Shown piece after piece: positions 35,532 to 48,741 of a stretch of DNA of 64,000 bases (position 1 is its first letter; the number at the start of each line of letters is the position of its first letter). The translations under genes were made by a program, and so were the position numbers. A model generated the notes under the pieces. That model was not told the DNA's origin, did no database searches, and saw only the letters and a list, made by a program, of their open reading frames with translations. Location: positions 62,001 to 126,000 of the forward strand of contig JAEUWP010000323.1 in NCBI GenBank assembly GCA_018524725.1. The letters run 5' to 3'. The DNA comes from Podaxis mareebaensis. Lineage: Eukaryota > Basidiomycota > Agaricomycetes > Agaricales > Agaricaceae.

Positions 35532-38500
35532 ATGGATTCCACAGAAGAACTACAGCAACTCGAAATCACTGCCCTCCAGTCTATATACGCTGAAGACTTT
35601 ATCGAATGCCCGCCGCCTAAAGCCTGGAAGGTCGGTACTGATGGTGCAAGCTGTATGATGTGGGGTTAACGAGTGGTTGTGACAGGGAGTAGCGAGAGTC
35701 CCAGAATTCATTATACGGGTCCATCACCCGGACCCAGCTCATGCAACCAAGATTAATCTACACCTCAACGTCAGGTATGCCCGCCGCGTCTTCATCCTTG
35801 GTCTTACGCAAGTGCCGACTCGACGCAAAAATAGATTCCCAAAGACCTATCCTACGCTCGCATGTCCGACATTCACCATCCAGAAGCCCATCAAAGGCCT
35901 CACGAACGACCAAGTTACCAAGTTATCACAAGCCATCACACGAGAGGCCCAGAAATGCCGCGGGTCGGAAATGGTCTTTCAGGTGCGTGCGTTAGCGTGT
36001 TTGCCTCGAGGCCATTGTACTAACAATAGCGATTGACTGTTCTGGTACAGATCGTTACATTTGCGCAGGATTGGATCGCGAGTAATGTTACACCGCCGGT
36101 GGAAGTCACCGGATCCTTGGCACTGCAGATGAACCAACGTGCGATGGACGAAGCGAGAGTATGTGTTGGAATACGTCACTTGCCTTTCCACTACAATCAC
36201 TGACTCAATGGGTACCCTTCTTACCCTTGTGCTGCGTAGGCACGCCGAGAACGAGAGGCCGAAGAAGCCCGAAGGGAACAGGAACGCGCGGCCAGAGAGG
36301 AAGAAGAGCTAAATAACCAGATCAAGGCAGATGCCATGCGCCAAATGATGGCGAGGGAACAGCAACATCGTATGCGCAAGCGTGCTAATTCTGAGACGAC
36401 CGAGGTGCCTATCGCAGGAGATACACCGATGGAGAGCTTTGGGAAGGAGATTGTGGTGGATGGAGTGAGGTTCACGACGGTAAAGCTATTCCATGCTCGG
36501 ACAGGTGCGTGGTCAAAAAAGAAAACCTATAAATGCTGCTTTGTTGACTGGGAGCCATGTAGAGGGTCTTGGGACGGTTTACATGGCTGACCCGGTCTGT
36601 GATGATGTGAACACAAGTCTCCCACTAGAGCTGTATACCGTCACATTCGATTCCCCATATTACACCACCACACAAGGCCGTAAGAAGCTCAACACGTTGC
36701 AAGAAGAGATCCAGCGTCTCACGGCTATACGACACCCGAATTTACTTAGCGTGTTTGCTGTAAAGCTCGTTCATGCTCATTCACACTCCGCGTCCGATGG
36801 TCGTGCTGCCACTGGAAATACCGGAAGTACCGGCGTAGGTGGAAGCAGCAGTCCGCCGCAGCTGATGGTGTTGACTGAGCGTATGCCCGGCTTAACGCTA
36901 CAAGATGTATTGGAGGATTGTGCATCTTTAAGAGAGGATCGTGCTTCCGTACGTTTCTAGTCGTTTTGGGGTCTATCTATAGCCAGAGTCTGACGTCCGA
37001 TGGTTCTGTTTTCCTTCTCCATCCGATCCTGAATCGTAGGGATATCTTAGCCAGATCCTGGGTGCACTCAACGCTCTACATCTCCGCGATCTTGTCCATC
37101 GAGGTATGTATCTCTTCATCCTACTTTCGAAGATACAGCCTTGATATGCTGATCTTCGATATATTTACTTTGATCAGGCATCAGTGCGAGATGTATCGGT
37201 CTCGCCTCGCGCGATCCCACTTCGTCCTCTACGTCTTCCAAAGCCATCAAACTCGGCAAAGCGGTTTATCACACCCAACTCCTGGACTTGCATCGCTCGA
37301 ACTCCTTGGGTCCAAATAAACCCACAAATGCGTGTGGGGACGAAATTTACATTCCCGATGCTTGGTGTGTGCCTTTCCTTTTCTCTGAATTACACACGCC
37401 TTCCGTCATCGGGTTTCGGTGATTGATGTTGATAACATGTGCAGGTTGTCGAATGACGCAAAGAACGAATCGTCGTTGCTATATACACGGAGACGTGATA
37501 TTCACTCCGTTGGGATTGTGTTCTTGCAGATGTTGTTGGGTTTGGATGTGATGCAGCAGTACAATGACGTCCACGATGCTTTACAAAACTGTATGTCCCA
37601 CCTGACCTTTCATAGTCGTTGTTCATCACTCACCATCCGTCCCACTCAGCCAACATTTCCCCAGGCCTCGCTCGCATCGCACTCAACATGGTCTCCCCGC
37701 CAAAGAAGAACCACATTACTTGTATCACACTCCTCGCTGAGCTCTCCGAGAACTCGTTCCACGCGCTGAACCCGAACTCTAAGGTGTATTCCCGTTCCCG
37801 ATCGAAGGGACGATACAGCGATGGTCATGCCGCAGGCGGGTCGAATGGTCATGGGAATGGGTATAACGGGTATGGTGGGTTAGGGAATTCGGCGTCAACA
37901 CCAGCGGTGGGGGCGGGTGGTGTTACAAGGAGTCCAACCTGGCATTTTCACGGGGGTGAGTGATTGACAATTTTAGTAAGAAATACCATTGACAGATTTA
38001 CGGGTAATTATTTCATAGATCCGAAGACGCCTGTGCCCACTCCGCACGCCCATGGCCATTTCATTGGGAGTCCTGAGATCGAGTATTTTAGGATGCCACC
38101 GCGGGCGAGGCATGCGAGTCGGTGGAAGGAGGATTGGGAGGAACTCGAGCTTTTGGTGCATTCGACGATTTCTCGCCTATAACTCGCGCTTACCATCAAC
38201 TATGATTTACCTCAGGGGAAAGGTGCATTCGGCTCTGTAGTCAAAGCCCGAAACAAGATCGACAACCGGATTTATGCAGTCAAAAAAATCAGGCTAAAAA
38301 CACAGCAATCCGATACGAAGATCTTCCGTGAAGTCAACGCGCTTTCGAGGCTCTCGCATCGATTCATTGTGCGGTATTACACGACGTGGGTCGAGACGAG
38401 TGAGAATACCACTGGAAATGCAAATGTGTTTGCCAGTAGTGATGACTCGAGCGAGAGTGCGGGTATGACCTTGTCTGTTCCTTCTGGTCCGACCTCTGCC

Positions 38501-41500
38501 GGTTCGGGATCGAGGTCACGTTCACAGTCCCGATCCACAAACGAAGACGATGACGATAGTGCGGGAGTGGATAATTCAGCATCAACAGTATCCGAGAGGC
38601 ATTTACCCACCATCGGAGGGTTCAGCATTGACATGTCCGATTTCGACACAACTACGACTGAGGTTTCGGGCTCGCGAGGCTCGTTCCCAAGTATTCATTT
38701 CGACCGCTCGGCATCTCCAAGTGGGAGCACGGAAGAGGAGGATGGAAGTAGTGGAACGGACGACTCGGAGTTTGATACACTCTTCGAGAGAGATCCCGTT
38801 ACAGGAGTTATGGGCATCACTGCGACGGGTGGTGAGAGGAGGACCAGGCCACGAACGGGGACCATGACTGCTGGGACAGGTGTGGGTGCGAGCACGGTAC
38901 ATCCGATGAACATTGGAAATGCGAATGGGAGGACGGAGGCGCCGTTTGCGTTGGGGATGCCTAGTGCTTCAAGTGTGACGCGGACATTGTATATTCAGAT
39001 GGAGTTCGTTGAGAGACAGACGTTACGAGAGGTGCGTGGATTCAGATTTGGTGTTAGCTGGCGGGCATTGCTTGATGGTATCTGTAGAGAATCGACGAAG
39101 GTATCACGGAAGATGAAGCGTGGCGGCTCTTTGGCCAAATCGTGGATGCATTAGTGCATATGTCGACGCTGGGTATTTTGCATCGCGACATCAAGTTGAC
39201 TAACATATTCATTGGTGCGCCTCTCGTTCTTTTCGATTAGCCCTTGTCGTCTGAATTGGACTGTCATGATGCTCGTAGATGCAAGGGGAGACTGCAAAGT
39301 CGGTGATTTTGGACTTGCGACGTCTAGTTTGGCGGCTGTGGATCCTTCAGATGTGTCTCGTCAATATATATACCCAGAGGCGGATATGACACTTGGTGGG
39401 TACTCTCGTGCAGTTCGCTTGTCTAACTAATGGACTGACTGCGACTTCCATTGTAGAGGTTGGAACAAGACTATACATCGCCCCCGAAGTCCAGTCTCGA
39501 AAGAAAGGTCCGAGGAACCATAGTAAAGCTGATATGTACTCTCTTGGTGTCCGTGACCTTTCTTTGGATGTTCCATGGCGGAGACTGACACTGTGCTTAG
39601 ATCGTGTTCTTTGAGATGAACTACATGTTCTCCACCGGTTCCGAGCGAATAGCCGTCATCGAGGACCTGAGAAAACCAGGAATCTTCTTCCCCGCTACTT
39701 GGGATCCTCATCGTACAAGGCAACGTCAGAGTAAGTACGAGTTGGATGCTTTTTTCAGTTTCGGCCTGATCTAGGACAGTCATTACCTGGTTGCTTCAAC
39801 ACGACCCAAATGACCGACCGACCGCGCTCGAGCTTTCTGAGAGCTCTTTGATGCCACCAAAGCTGGAGGACGAGAACTTTAAGGGAGCATTGAACCTTAT
39901 GGGTACGCAATATAATATTTTCATTTCCGTCAATGATTTTCTCTCTGATATGCACGCATACCTCCAGCCAAGCAGGACTCTCCATATCACCATGCCGTCA
40001 TCTCCTCTCTCTTCACTCAGACCCCCAAAGCCTCTCGCTCTTTCCTTTACGATTCTCAAACCGACCCTCCGGAACACACTGCGCTCAACGCAACGGTCCA
40101 CGAACACCTTGCAGCAATCTTCAGACTCCATGGTGCTGTTGATATGGAACCTCCACTGCTTATGCCAGTGATGGACCAGGAAGACCAAAAGAATCACGCA
40201 ACGTTCATTGACAGGCATGGTGATCTTGTGACTTTGCCAAACAATTTACTGGTGCCTTTCGCGAGGATAGCTGCGAGGACCGGGATCAAGAGGATTAAAA
40301 GGTACCATATCACGAATGCCTATCGACCCAGGTGCGTTCTCTTATGATGTGTGGGGGGCAGACGTTGCCTGACCTTGTTTTCATAGCCCGGTGGCGGGCC
40401 ACCCGAAGACGACCAAGGCAGCGGTGTTTGATATCATCACCCAAGATCTTGCATCGGGACCGATTGCCGCTGGCGCGGAGATCATTGCTGTTATCAATGA
40501 TATCTTGAACGGCTTTCCGAACCTGTCACAGAACTATGATATCCATGTTTCTCATTCGAAGAGTACGTAGTTGCTTTGTCTTTGCTCGCCATTGTAGTGA
40601 CTGACTTGGGCCGGTGTGTGAATAGTCATTGAGCTCGTGATGAATAGAATACCAGATGTTCATAGAAGCGCGGTTGTGGAGATCATCAACCAGACCAAAT
40701 CGTCGCCGTCGCAGAAGAGGGCACTATTATTGCGGAAGGGGTTGCTGAGGAGTACTACTGATGAACTGGAAATACTATCCGAAGTTGGTGAGTAAATGCC
40801 TCTTATTTTACGCCTCCTATGGTATTCATAGCCGCATAGACGAAGATATCGATAATGTTCTTTCGCGTCTGGAAAAAATTTCCTCACCTCTTGCGACTTT
40901 GATACGGCCTGCAATCATTGAAATCCAGAATACACTGCAGTTCGCAACGTCTGCTGGCGTCTCAAGACAGATTTTCTTCCACCCGTTTATGCTCGGAAGC
41001 CATCAATCGCTGTTCAAGGATGGTGTGGTTTTTGAAGTCGTGAGGAGGAACAAGCGTATGGATGTTCTCGCTGCGGGTGGACGGTGCGCATGACCCTTGA
41101 GTGTAAATCTTCGCCACTGACCGGCTCGACTTGAAGGTATGACAATCTCATTGGACGCTTTTCTCCTTCGAAACAGAAACTTGACGCTGTCTGCGCTACT
41201 GGCCTACAAATCTCTGTGGAAAAGATCACCGCCGCACTTGCTGCCTTCCAAAGCACCTCCGTCAGAACTCTCGTGAAGGAGGAACGTTCATTCGGGTTTT
41301 GGAGTCCCCGTCGCTGCGACGTTTATGTCGTTTCTTATCATCCTGGGCATCTACAAGATCGCCTCGAAGTCGTATCGTACCTGTGGCAGCACAATATCAG
41401 TGCTGACATCATGTATGAGTCCGGCCTGCCAAATGCGGACCATGAAAGTCATATCGATCTGTGTGCTCGGGAAGGTATTTTGTAAGTAGCGAGTTGATTT

Positions 41501-42227
41501 TGGGATTTGGGAGAACATGACGAAGTATCACAGGTTTGCTGTGTATCCCCGACCGAGGGCTGCTCGACGAGACCAAGCCGCATTCAAAGTGAAGAGTATC
41601 CTGAAGGGTACGGAATATGAGCGTACGTGTTGTCCGATCGCCATCTATGACAGAAACATCTTATCATAAGCCTCCCCAGTGTCACGCCAAGAACTAGTTG
41701 GATGGCTCCAGCAGCAAATTGCAGAACAAAAACGCGCCGATCTCGCAACTTCTGCTGCTCCTGTGTTGCCCGAAACGATTTCCGGCGGCAATATACTCCC
41801 CAAGGATGTATCCGTTTCTCCCGATGTCCAGCTCATACTCCCCATCGATGCCAAGAAGCAGCGTAAGCAGGTTAAACAACTCTTCCTTGACCGAGGTACG
41901 CTCTTCCACCATTGTTTCACTTGTCCAAGCTCAACATTGTACGCAGCCTTCGAGACCGCGATGGATGTCCGATCCTCGATCCAGAGCGGCATGCCCACTG
42001 TTGCCGTTGATGTTCCTCCTAATATGTTTGATGCTATGGTTAGAAATGCGAGCTGGGTTACGGATGAAGAGGCATGGAAACCGCTCATGGCTGCTTTCCC
42101 GCCTCAGACATCTGCCTATGCCCACCAAGTACGTGAAGCCGTAGCCAAACGAAAGGCTGAAGGACATCATTATGTGCTCCTATTCGCTGTTCGTGAAGAA
42201 CGTATTCAACTTCTTGACCTTTCTTGA
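35532..42227 (+). CDS. GCN2: GCN2-type eIF2alpha kinase
   Basis: Cytosolic kinase that senses uncharged tRNA and phosphorylates eIF2alpha during amino-acid starvation. The domain order is complete. An N-terminal RWD domain starts MDSTEELQQLEITALQSIYA (35532 to about 36160). A charged helix (EREAEEARREQERAAREEEE) follows, then a pseudokinase region (EEIQRLTAIRHPNLLSVFAV; 36560-37960). The catalytic kinase domain has Gly loop GKGAFGSVV, YAVKKI and FIVRYYTTWVE. A long Ser/Thr-rich acidic insert is followed by HRDIKLTNIFI, VGDFGLATS and YIAPEVQ (38215-39900). A HisRS-like domain has ITNAYRPSPVAGHPK and AAGGRYDNLIGRF; the C-terminal region ends EERIQLLDLS. About 20 exons, all with short introns. 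The catalytic loop reads HRDIKLTN rather than the usual HRDLKPxN; the catalytic Asp and Asn are kept. No lesion is seen. Confidence 0.93.
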
Positions 42228-42431
42228 TCGAAGCTATGCAAACTGTTTCCCCTACCCCCTCTCAATCTATCTGTCCGCTGTCTTGCAGTTCGTCATTTTA
42301 CTAATCTGTGATATTGGGGTCTCCTATCACGGTCACGATCCGGAACGATTATTCATGCATCACCAACCTCACGACATGTTAAAACTCTTTTATCTCCTAT
42401 TCCATTCCTTGTCCTTGGTATATATATAGTG

Positions 42432-43634
42432 TTAATATTGTCTTTCAATCCACCCGATGGTAAAGTAGGCATATTCCACCTCCTCCCCTGATTCCGTATC
42501 ACAAACGAAGGTATCCTTTGCAACAACTTGGAGCGAAAGTGAATGCGAGCCAGTATCCGCAGCAAATACTGTCTCGATGGTGCTAGATTCGAACGTGTGA
42601 GTTGGCCGCAGTGGGACGACAAGGTGGAAGAAGGAACACTGAGTGCAGTTTGATGTCGAAGAGGATGGCTTGCGCAAAAGGTGAGTAAGACATGATCGGA
42701 TCCATCCAGCATGCTCAGGTTCATATATGATGTCGCTCCCCAGGACCAAGTCGAAGGGCTTGTCGAAAGGGAGATCGTGGGTATCGTCCGGACCAAAACA
42801 CGACCAGTCAAGTGGGTGCGCGAGCAATGTAACCTGCGAGCTCGTGGTTGGGGGCACGTTTGCTTGAATGTTAGAGCGCAGGTTCTTCAGGACGGACGGA
42901 TAATAATCCGTCGCAACGATCTCGACGCGGCGTGAGCCATGGAGATTCATGTTCTGCAACAACTTTCCGACTGTAAGGCTGACGAGACCAGTCCCAGCTC
43001 CAAGCTCGAGGACCCTAAAGACGTTGCGTTCGTGGGCTTCTAATTGATCAGCACTGAGTCCAAACAACCCTGGATCTTCGATAATCATTTCGGAAAGCAC
43101 ACATGCACCTCCCCACGTTTGAGCCCCTACGCTTCCATAGTCTTCGTTATCTAACGAGATATCGGTAAGTTTGACCGTGATGGGGATCGGCGACCCCATG
43201 TGACGAGCCCGAAAAGGGTGATAGGAAAACGTGAAATCACGAACGACCGTCCCTGCCGCTGAAGCCCCGGAGCAAACAGCCAGAAGGGAAGCAGCGTCGC
43301 ATATGGTCTTTTCTTGCTCATGAAAACTCGGTGGGATTCGGTCTTCGGAGTCGAGTGCAGAAATGAGAGCGGTCAGCCATTTAATAGCGTAGGCACGCTC
43401 GAAGGAGTCCTGTCGAACTGCATTCAGCGCAGTCGTCGGTTGGGGTGTCATTGCATGGATTGCGGGTCCCCCATCAGTAGAAGCAGGTGTAGATTTTCGT
43501 CGTCGAGATCCTCGAACTTCAGGATTATAGATGGACCGAAGATATTCGATGGAAGTATTTAGTGAGTCGATGTCCTCGAATGAAATTCTTTTGATGGGTG
43601 GAAGATACGATGTTGGAGGCAAGGTTTCGACCAT
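42432..43634 (-). CDS. METTL21-like lysine methyltransferase
   Basis: Single-exon gene of 400 residues. The SAM-binding fold is clear: motif I VLELGAGTGLVSLTVG, motif II region VEIVATDYYPSVLKNL, and post-motif LVLGSDIIYEPEH, as in the Methyltransf_16 (METTL21/FAM119) family that methylates Lys on translation factors and chaperones. The QTWGGACVLSEMI segment before motif I is the typical W-x-x-x-x-L region. The N-terminal 150 residues are specific, with a Ser/Thr-rich part (RGSRRRKSTPASTDGG). The substrate is not evident. It converges with GCN2, with about 200 bases between stops. The ATG at 43634 is the first in frame. Confidence 0.9.
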   Translation of the reverse strand: MVETLPPTSYLPPIKRISFEDIDSLNTSIEYLRSIYNPEVRGSRRRKSTPASTDGGPAIHAMTPQPTTALNAVRQDSFERAYAIKWLTALISALDSEDRIPPSFHEQEKTICDAASLLAVCSGASAAGTVVRDFTFSYHPFRARHMGSPIPITVKLTDISLDNEDYGSVGAQTWGGACVLSEMIIEDPGLFGLSADQLEAHERNVFRVLELGAGTGLVSLTVGKLLQNMNLHGSRRVEIVATDYYPSVLKNLRSNIQANVPPTTSSQVTLLAHPLDWSCFGPDDTHDLPFDKPFDLVLGSDIIYEPEHAGWIRSCLTHLLRKPSSSTSNCTQCSFFHLVVPLRPTHTFESSTIETVFAADTGSHSLSLQVVAKDTFVCDTESGEEVEYAYFTIGWIERQY

Positions 43635-45056
43635 GAAACGCCGTTAGAGCCGACCGGAAATACCTGGCATGGTGAAAAGTGCCTAATTGTGAGCTTTGAG
43701 TCATATAAGAACCGGAAATCTTCCGGAAGCTCACAAACAACGAGGAATTGAGGGTCTTGCTGCGAATCAGTTCGGACTCTTAAGGGAAAGATGAGAGATG
43801 TCTGAGCCTGCCATCAGGGGAGACAGGAATTTTTGGCTTCCGGAGCGGAATGAACTCGGCCCGCCGATGCCGGGCTCTGAGGATAAATTGCCTGAACTAA
43901 GTACAGCAATGTATCAAGTATCAACATATCCAGGAAACACATCTGCCGAACAGGTAGTACAAGTGTCAAAAACTTGCTTTGATTTGTTGTACTCAGGTAA
44001 AAACCTGCTCGTCCCAACCACCTTAGGATAGCTTTACTCACCCTTTGGCGGTCCGCCCAAACGACACTGGTGATCCCTGGAACGAAAAATGGACCCCAAG
44101 ACACGACACACTGCCATAAACTGGGACGCCCAGGTATGATCTAATACAGCACGACCTTCATATCCCAGGCGCATCTCACGCCCCACCTGGTTCAAGCCCC
44201 CCGTCGCATTGAAAGTAACCAGGAAAGGCGAAGCAAAATGCAACCAAAGGAAATACCTGAGGACCTGGTCTCGGGTCGATCCACCGAGGATGAAGATGAC
44301 CGGGCGGAGATACAAGGTGATAGTGTCGAATAAGGGGGCGCCGGCGTTGACTTCCAAAGCGTGTTCCTGGAGAATCTTGTGCCCCGTCTCCCACTTCTCA
44401 TCGGGATATAGTTAGCTCGTAGGCCCGGATTAGGCCAGCAAGAGAGGGCCGGTGCCAAATCCCAAACAACAAGGATTTCTGGTGGCTAAACGCGGGTGAA
44501 ATTGATTAGCGTCCCGTCGTGCCTTTCTTCGAGCCTGGTAGAAAATAGGTTACTTCAAAGGAGTCCGAAACAGGATGTGGGGTGCCTTCCGGGAAGAGGC
44601 AAAGGAGGTGAGACTGAAAGCAAGAGGCTCCGGTGAGCAAAGGTAAGTAGAAAGGCTCAGGCCCACTCATTGCATGATCAATCAGCCTTGTGTAGACGCA
44701 CAAGTTCCAATTCCTTGTGTACTTCGGGACTTATGATTAGCTAATGCAATCCAATTTTGTTCTTCGCCAGCCTGTACTTATCCTTTCCATACTCATGAGT
44801 TGTTTCAAATGAGGACCAAGTAAGTCCAACTCGTGTTGTTGTTTTTTTGGGGCTTGCTTTTGCTGGCACTGATAACTTGGGTGGCAGGTATCAGAGACTG
44901 GAAATCATGCAAGGTACGCGGGATTTCCGAGTGAGCTTGGGAATAAGTCGGGGTACACCGACAGTAGAATTGTTACATGGTTCACAAGCGTTCGTATCGA
45001 TTCGAGAAAACAATAAAACACGGAACAACCTCAAGTGAAAATTCCGGCTGATGCCC
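43635..45056. other. Mostly unassigned; possible unrecognised minus-strand exons
   Basis: At 44034-44385 on the minus strand a good-looking reading includes DEKWETGHKILQEHALEVN, TITLYLRPVIFILGGSTRD and TWASQFMAVCRVLGS. A neighbouring frame at about 44000-44105 gives WGPFFVPGITSVVWADRQR. Composition looks coding and membrane-like, but I could not find a start, a stop or a consistent splice chain, and I do not recognise the family. The rest of the 1.4 kb shows nothing clear. Confidence 0.3.
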
Positions 45057-45492
45057 TTAGAGATTAAGGTTGACAGGAGTGCAACCAATAGCGATAACAC
45101 CGTCTAGGGAAAATATCAGCATCAAGCAAATCCATGATATGAAAAAGACTTGAGGATGCCGTACTGAAGCTGTTGTTCTCGCAACAGACAGGCTGGGCGG
45201 AGCTGTTAATATTGTTAGCTAAGTTATACCGCAAAGAGGGCAACGAAGTCTACCAGGAATTGCCTCCGGCACCAATAACGGTGATAGGAGTGCAAGTAAT
45301 CCCAACAAGGACGTTCAAGTCCTGGAGGACGATACCCAGCAAGCCAAGGAGAGCAGAAGCGGAGCTGCTGCTTGCTTTTTGAACAGAGTTGCAGCACTGG
45401 ATAGGACCGGTGTTGCATTGGCTTGGTGGAATAGCTCCAGCAAGGGCAGAGGTGGCGAGAGAAGCGGCGACGAGACCGGATTTGAATTGCAT
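45057..45492 (-). CDS. Class I hydrophobin
   Basis: Small secreted surfactant protein that assembles on hyphae and fruit bodies. Three exons (45254-45492, then 38 and 47 nt) join to 107 residues. The signal peptide is [20 protein letters not shown]. All eight cysteines are present with spacing C-X6-CC-X32-C-X12-C-X5-CC-X12-C, the class I pattern, and the end is GCTPVNLNL after the last Cys. The CXXXXXCC unit (CSAQPVCC) is split after its first base pair by intron 1, and the last exon supplies the final Cys. The loop after the first CC is rich in Ser and hydrophobic residues. The gene looks intact. Confidence 0.93.
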
Positions 45493-45560
45493 ATTTAATG
45501 TAGTGTTGAACAGCTGGGGAGTGTGTTCTACTGAGCCACAAAGAACGAGACCCAGAGATC

Positions 45561-45569
45561 TTTTATATG
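45561..45569 (-). promoter_or_regulatory. TATA box of the hydrophobin gene
   Basis: CATATAAAA on the minus strand, about 70 bases before the hydrophobin ATG. This is a normal place for a TATA element in a strongly expressed fungal gene. Confidence 0.6.
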
Positions 45570-47869
45570 CGTTTGGTCCTCAGTTTGTTGAAAATATCCA
45601 GGTGCTTTTGGGGTTTCTCCACTTGTTCAGCTTCAACGTCGCGTGGTTGAACATTTCATATCCAACACCTAGGTGGAGCAGAGTGACAGTTCCAAATATA
45701 AACACGAACACCACCACTCGTATGTCGTGAATTGGCTCCGTCTGTGAAGATAGCCCATGGCATTCATGACGTCGTCTGTGCAAAGAAGGCGCGACGAACA
45801 AAGGCCGACCTCAACTGGAAGCAACACCTCCGTTGGTGCTGGATGCAGCCGGCCTGGATCGGCAGGAGATGTCGGCTACAGCAGGAGAGAATGCTGTGTA
45901 ACCACATACACCGTTAGCATTGTAACACTGAATGTGCGAATTCGTTCAGATGGTGATCGCTGTTTGTATCTTGATAGGAACAGTGGTAGTAGCCCTTTGC
46001 CACGGCGATGTTCCTATGGCATGAGAAGTCTGAATCTCTGGATCTGCCATGATGCAGAAGCACAAAGAAGAAACGGCACGATGGTTTGCAGAGCAAAGGA
46101 GAGTAGGGTGAAAGGAGTGAGCCCCAAGGTGGATGACCGACAGCAGTTCCTTGCTTCTTTACCCGCTCTACGTCAATCAGTAGTCGTTGGTAAGGCTTTA
46201 CTAGTCAAACACCCCAGATGCACGTGTTGAGTTTCCGGAACAGTTGGGGCATATGAATACCTCGCTCCGCACACTTTTGGCAAACAATAGTCATGCGGAT
46301 ACAACTGAAACAGCTAGAAACAGATAGAGTGTTTGATATTGTGTATGCAAGAGCATGTTATCAGAAGCGAGATGAAACGGTTAAGTTGGAAGGAAGACAG
46401 GTCTTCGGATCATAGACGAGGAAAGAACAGGTTTCGGGTCTTAATTCCCATGTTGGCTGATGCATCACAGAACAAGATTAACTCGACTTCAGTTCAGGCG
46501 AGTGTGCGACCCCCCACCTGTCCGTTTCACTTACATCCAGATACCTGGAGTTTCCACGCTGCGACGGTTACAGCGCTCTGATAATGAAGCCTAACGGTCT
46601 ATTAGTTCTATTCAATCTCCTATGGGACCCTCAGGGCCTCAAGCATAAAAGCATAACAGCATGTCCATCACGGTTCATCTAACAAGGGCAATTCTCAGTA
46701 GAAGCTTTGTGGAAGAATTACTTCTTATCGGACTACGCGTTGCTCCGAGGACAAAGTAATGAATCTATAAAATTTTATGGTCTGCTCTGGGCATGCAACA
46801 CCTTCCAGAAGATCACAGCAATAGCTTTTGACTTCTCCGCATCACAAGAAAGTCTCAGAGGGACGTGCATGACGCATTCTTGTCACTTCGTGCGAGTGGC
46901 GACTGTTAATGCATCAAGTAATTTGCCTTTTCATCGTCATCGTGATGGGGGCCTACTCAAATTTGACATCGGATCGTCCGCCTTGTTCCCGCTCCTGTGC
47001 TCGATGTTTTCTTTCTATCCCCTTACCCCCGCTTCTCATTCCCTGGAGAACTCACGAACGCCGTTCTATTACAGGAATGTTTAACATGCTTCACCGTATG
47101 TCCATTGATCACCCTTGTAGCAAGGAGTGCTAGTGCCTTGGAAGAGGTGCTCGATGGTCCTGATTACCTCGAACAAGGTGTTCCGATATACTTTCCTTGT
47201 AGGTCTTCAGAGCGAGAGATCGGAGGATGCTAGAGCAGAGCTTACTCTTCAAGCCTACCAATCACCGGTATAACGACCTCTAAGAATTCCTTAACTGGTG
47301 CCATCTCTTTCCAAGCATCAAACCCCCAACTTTGGCTTCACGACGTTTTCAATATCATCAACGTCGACGGCTCCACATTTTCAAGACATCCCTCACTCCA
47401 CCCTTCTTGATGTCAGCGCTGGGACTAACTGGTGAACCAATACACTGGAGAGCTTCGAGCTGGCCAGCGAAACAGCTTTCCTTGACAAATGGGGTGGCCA
47501 TCTTCCACATATCTTGTTTACTGCGCAAACCTTCTCTCGTAAAGCCGTGAGGATTGATACTCCAGGATCCATGAGCGTGGTCGCTATGCACTCCACTCCC
47601 TCGTGAGTGTGTGTGCCTTGCTGTGTTCGATTCCTCCTGATGCAAGGCTGTACCTCCAAGCAGTGGCAAGCCACCTGTGTCACTCACCTAGAGTTCCTTA
47701 CTTTCTCTGTGACACACTGCCCCATGAAATGGCCTGGCATTTAATAGTATGAAAACTTGTCTTTGATCGGATAGGTGCCAAACGTATTTGGTTCCAAACA
47801 CAACCCAATTTTCCTATAAGGGCAGGTACAGCATACAGTAAAAACGAGGTACAACCGGTTGTACCTCTA
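45570..47869. other. Intergenic DNA, no supported gene
   Basis: About 2.3 kb between the hydrophobin promoter and the CpG-poor block. Overlapping ORFs of 70-125 codons at 45757-46230, 46707-47233 and 47332-47687 have no recognisable motif. Confidence 0.4.
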
Positions 47870-48195
47870 TTATGTAATCCATAATAAGAAGAATGTCTAC
47901 AAATACACATAGAAATTATAAAGAGTGTATGTAGTGCATGCAACCTCCAGAACATCAATAACTGAGCACACACATGCTATAGACAGGTTGTAGTATTTTT
48001 GCAAAGCAAGAGACACATTTGGTTGTAGTATGGTTAAACCACACCAATATTAAGAAGTGAATATAGTTTAAAGGAACCACACCTAGATAATCTATATAGT
48101 AGCAGATTCACATGTTGTGCAGGTGTGTTGTCTAAACCACTATTGGTGGAATGTGATGGTGGTGTAGTAGAGGACTACTAGGAAAGATGGCTTCA

Positions 48196-48741
48196 TGGTA
48201 TGGCAGGGTCACACATAATGTACATTGCTCAGACATACCAGATGAGGTGACTTTGGGTTACAGACAGCCTACTGAGAATACTCATGGCCTCTACACACTG
48301 GGCAGGGTGGCTTTCTGGTACAGCAGAGCTATATGGGAATACTCATGAGAGTCCATGGTTTGAACATACTGGGAGAGATGATTAAGTAGTTCAGAGCACC
48401 AACTCATGAAGACTTGTGGACATTTGTAGTTTGGACACTCCCAGTAGATTAAATGTGTGGTATGGCAGGGCTACAGAGGAATATTGATGAGAGTCTGTGG
48501 TTTGGACATACCAGGAGAGATAATGTTATAGCCCAGAGTGCCTATTGATGAAAACAAATGGACATTCATGGTTTGGATACTCCCAGTAGGTTAGCTGTAT
48601 GGTATAGCAGGGCTACAGAGTAACATTCATGAGAGTCCATGGTTTGGATGTGCCAGGAGAGATGATTTTGTAGTCCAGTACACCTACTCAAGAAAACCCA
48701 TGGACAGTCACAGTTTGGACACTCCCAGAAGATTAACTGTT
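48196..48741. repeat. Tandem repeat, period about 142 bp, block 1
   Basis: Units start with TGGTAYRGCAGGGCTA at 48316, 48458 and 48600, exactly 142 bases apart, with a diverged unit at 48196. Each contains ACTCATGAGAGTCCATGGTT-like text and ends TTTGGACACTCCCAGTAGAT. No CpG occurs in the block. Confidence 0.85.
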
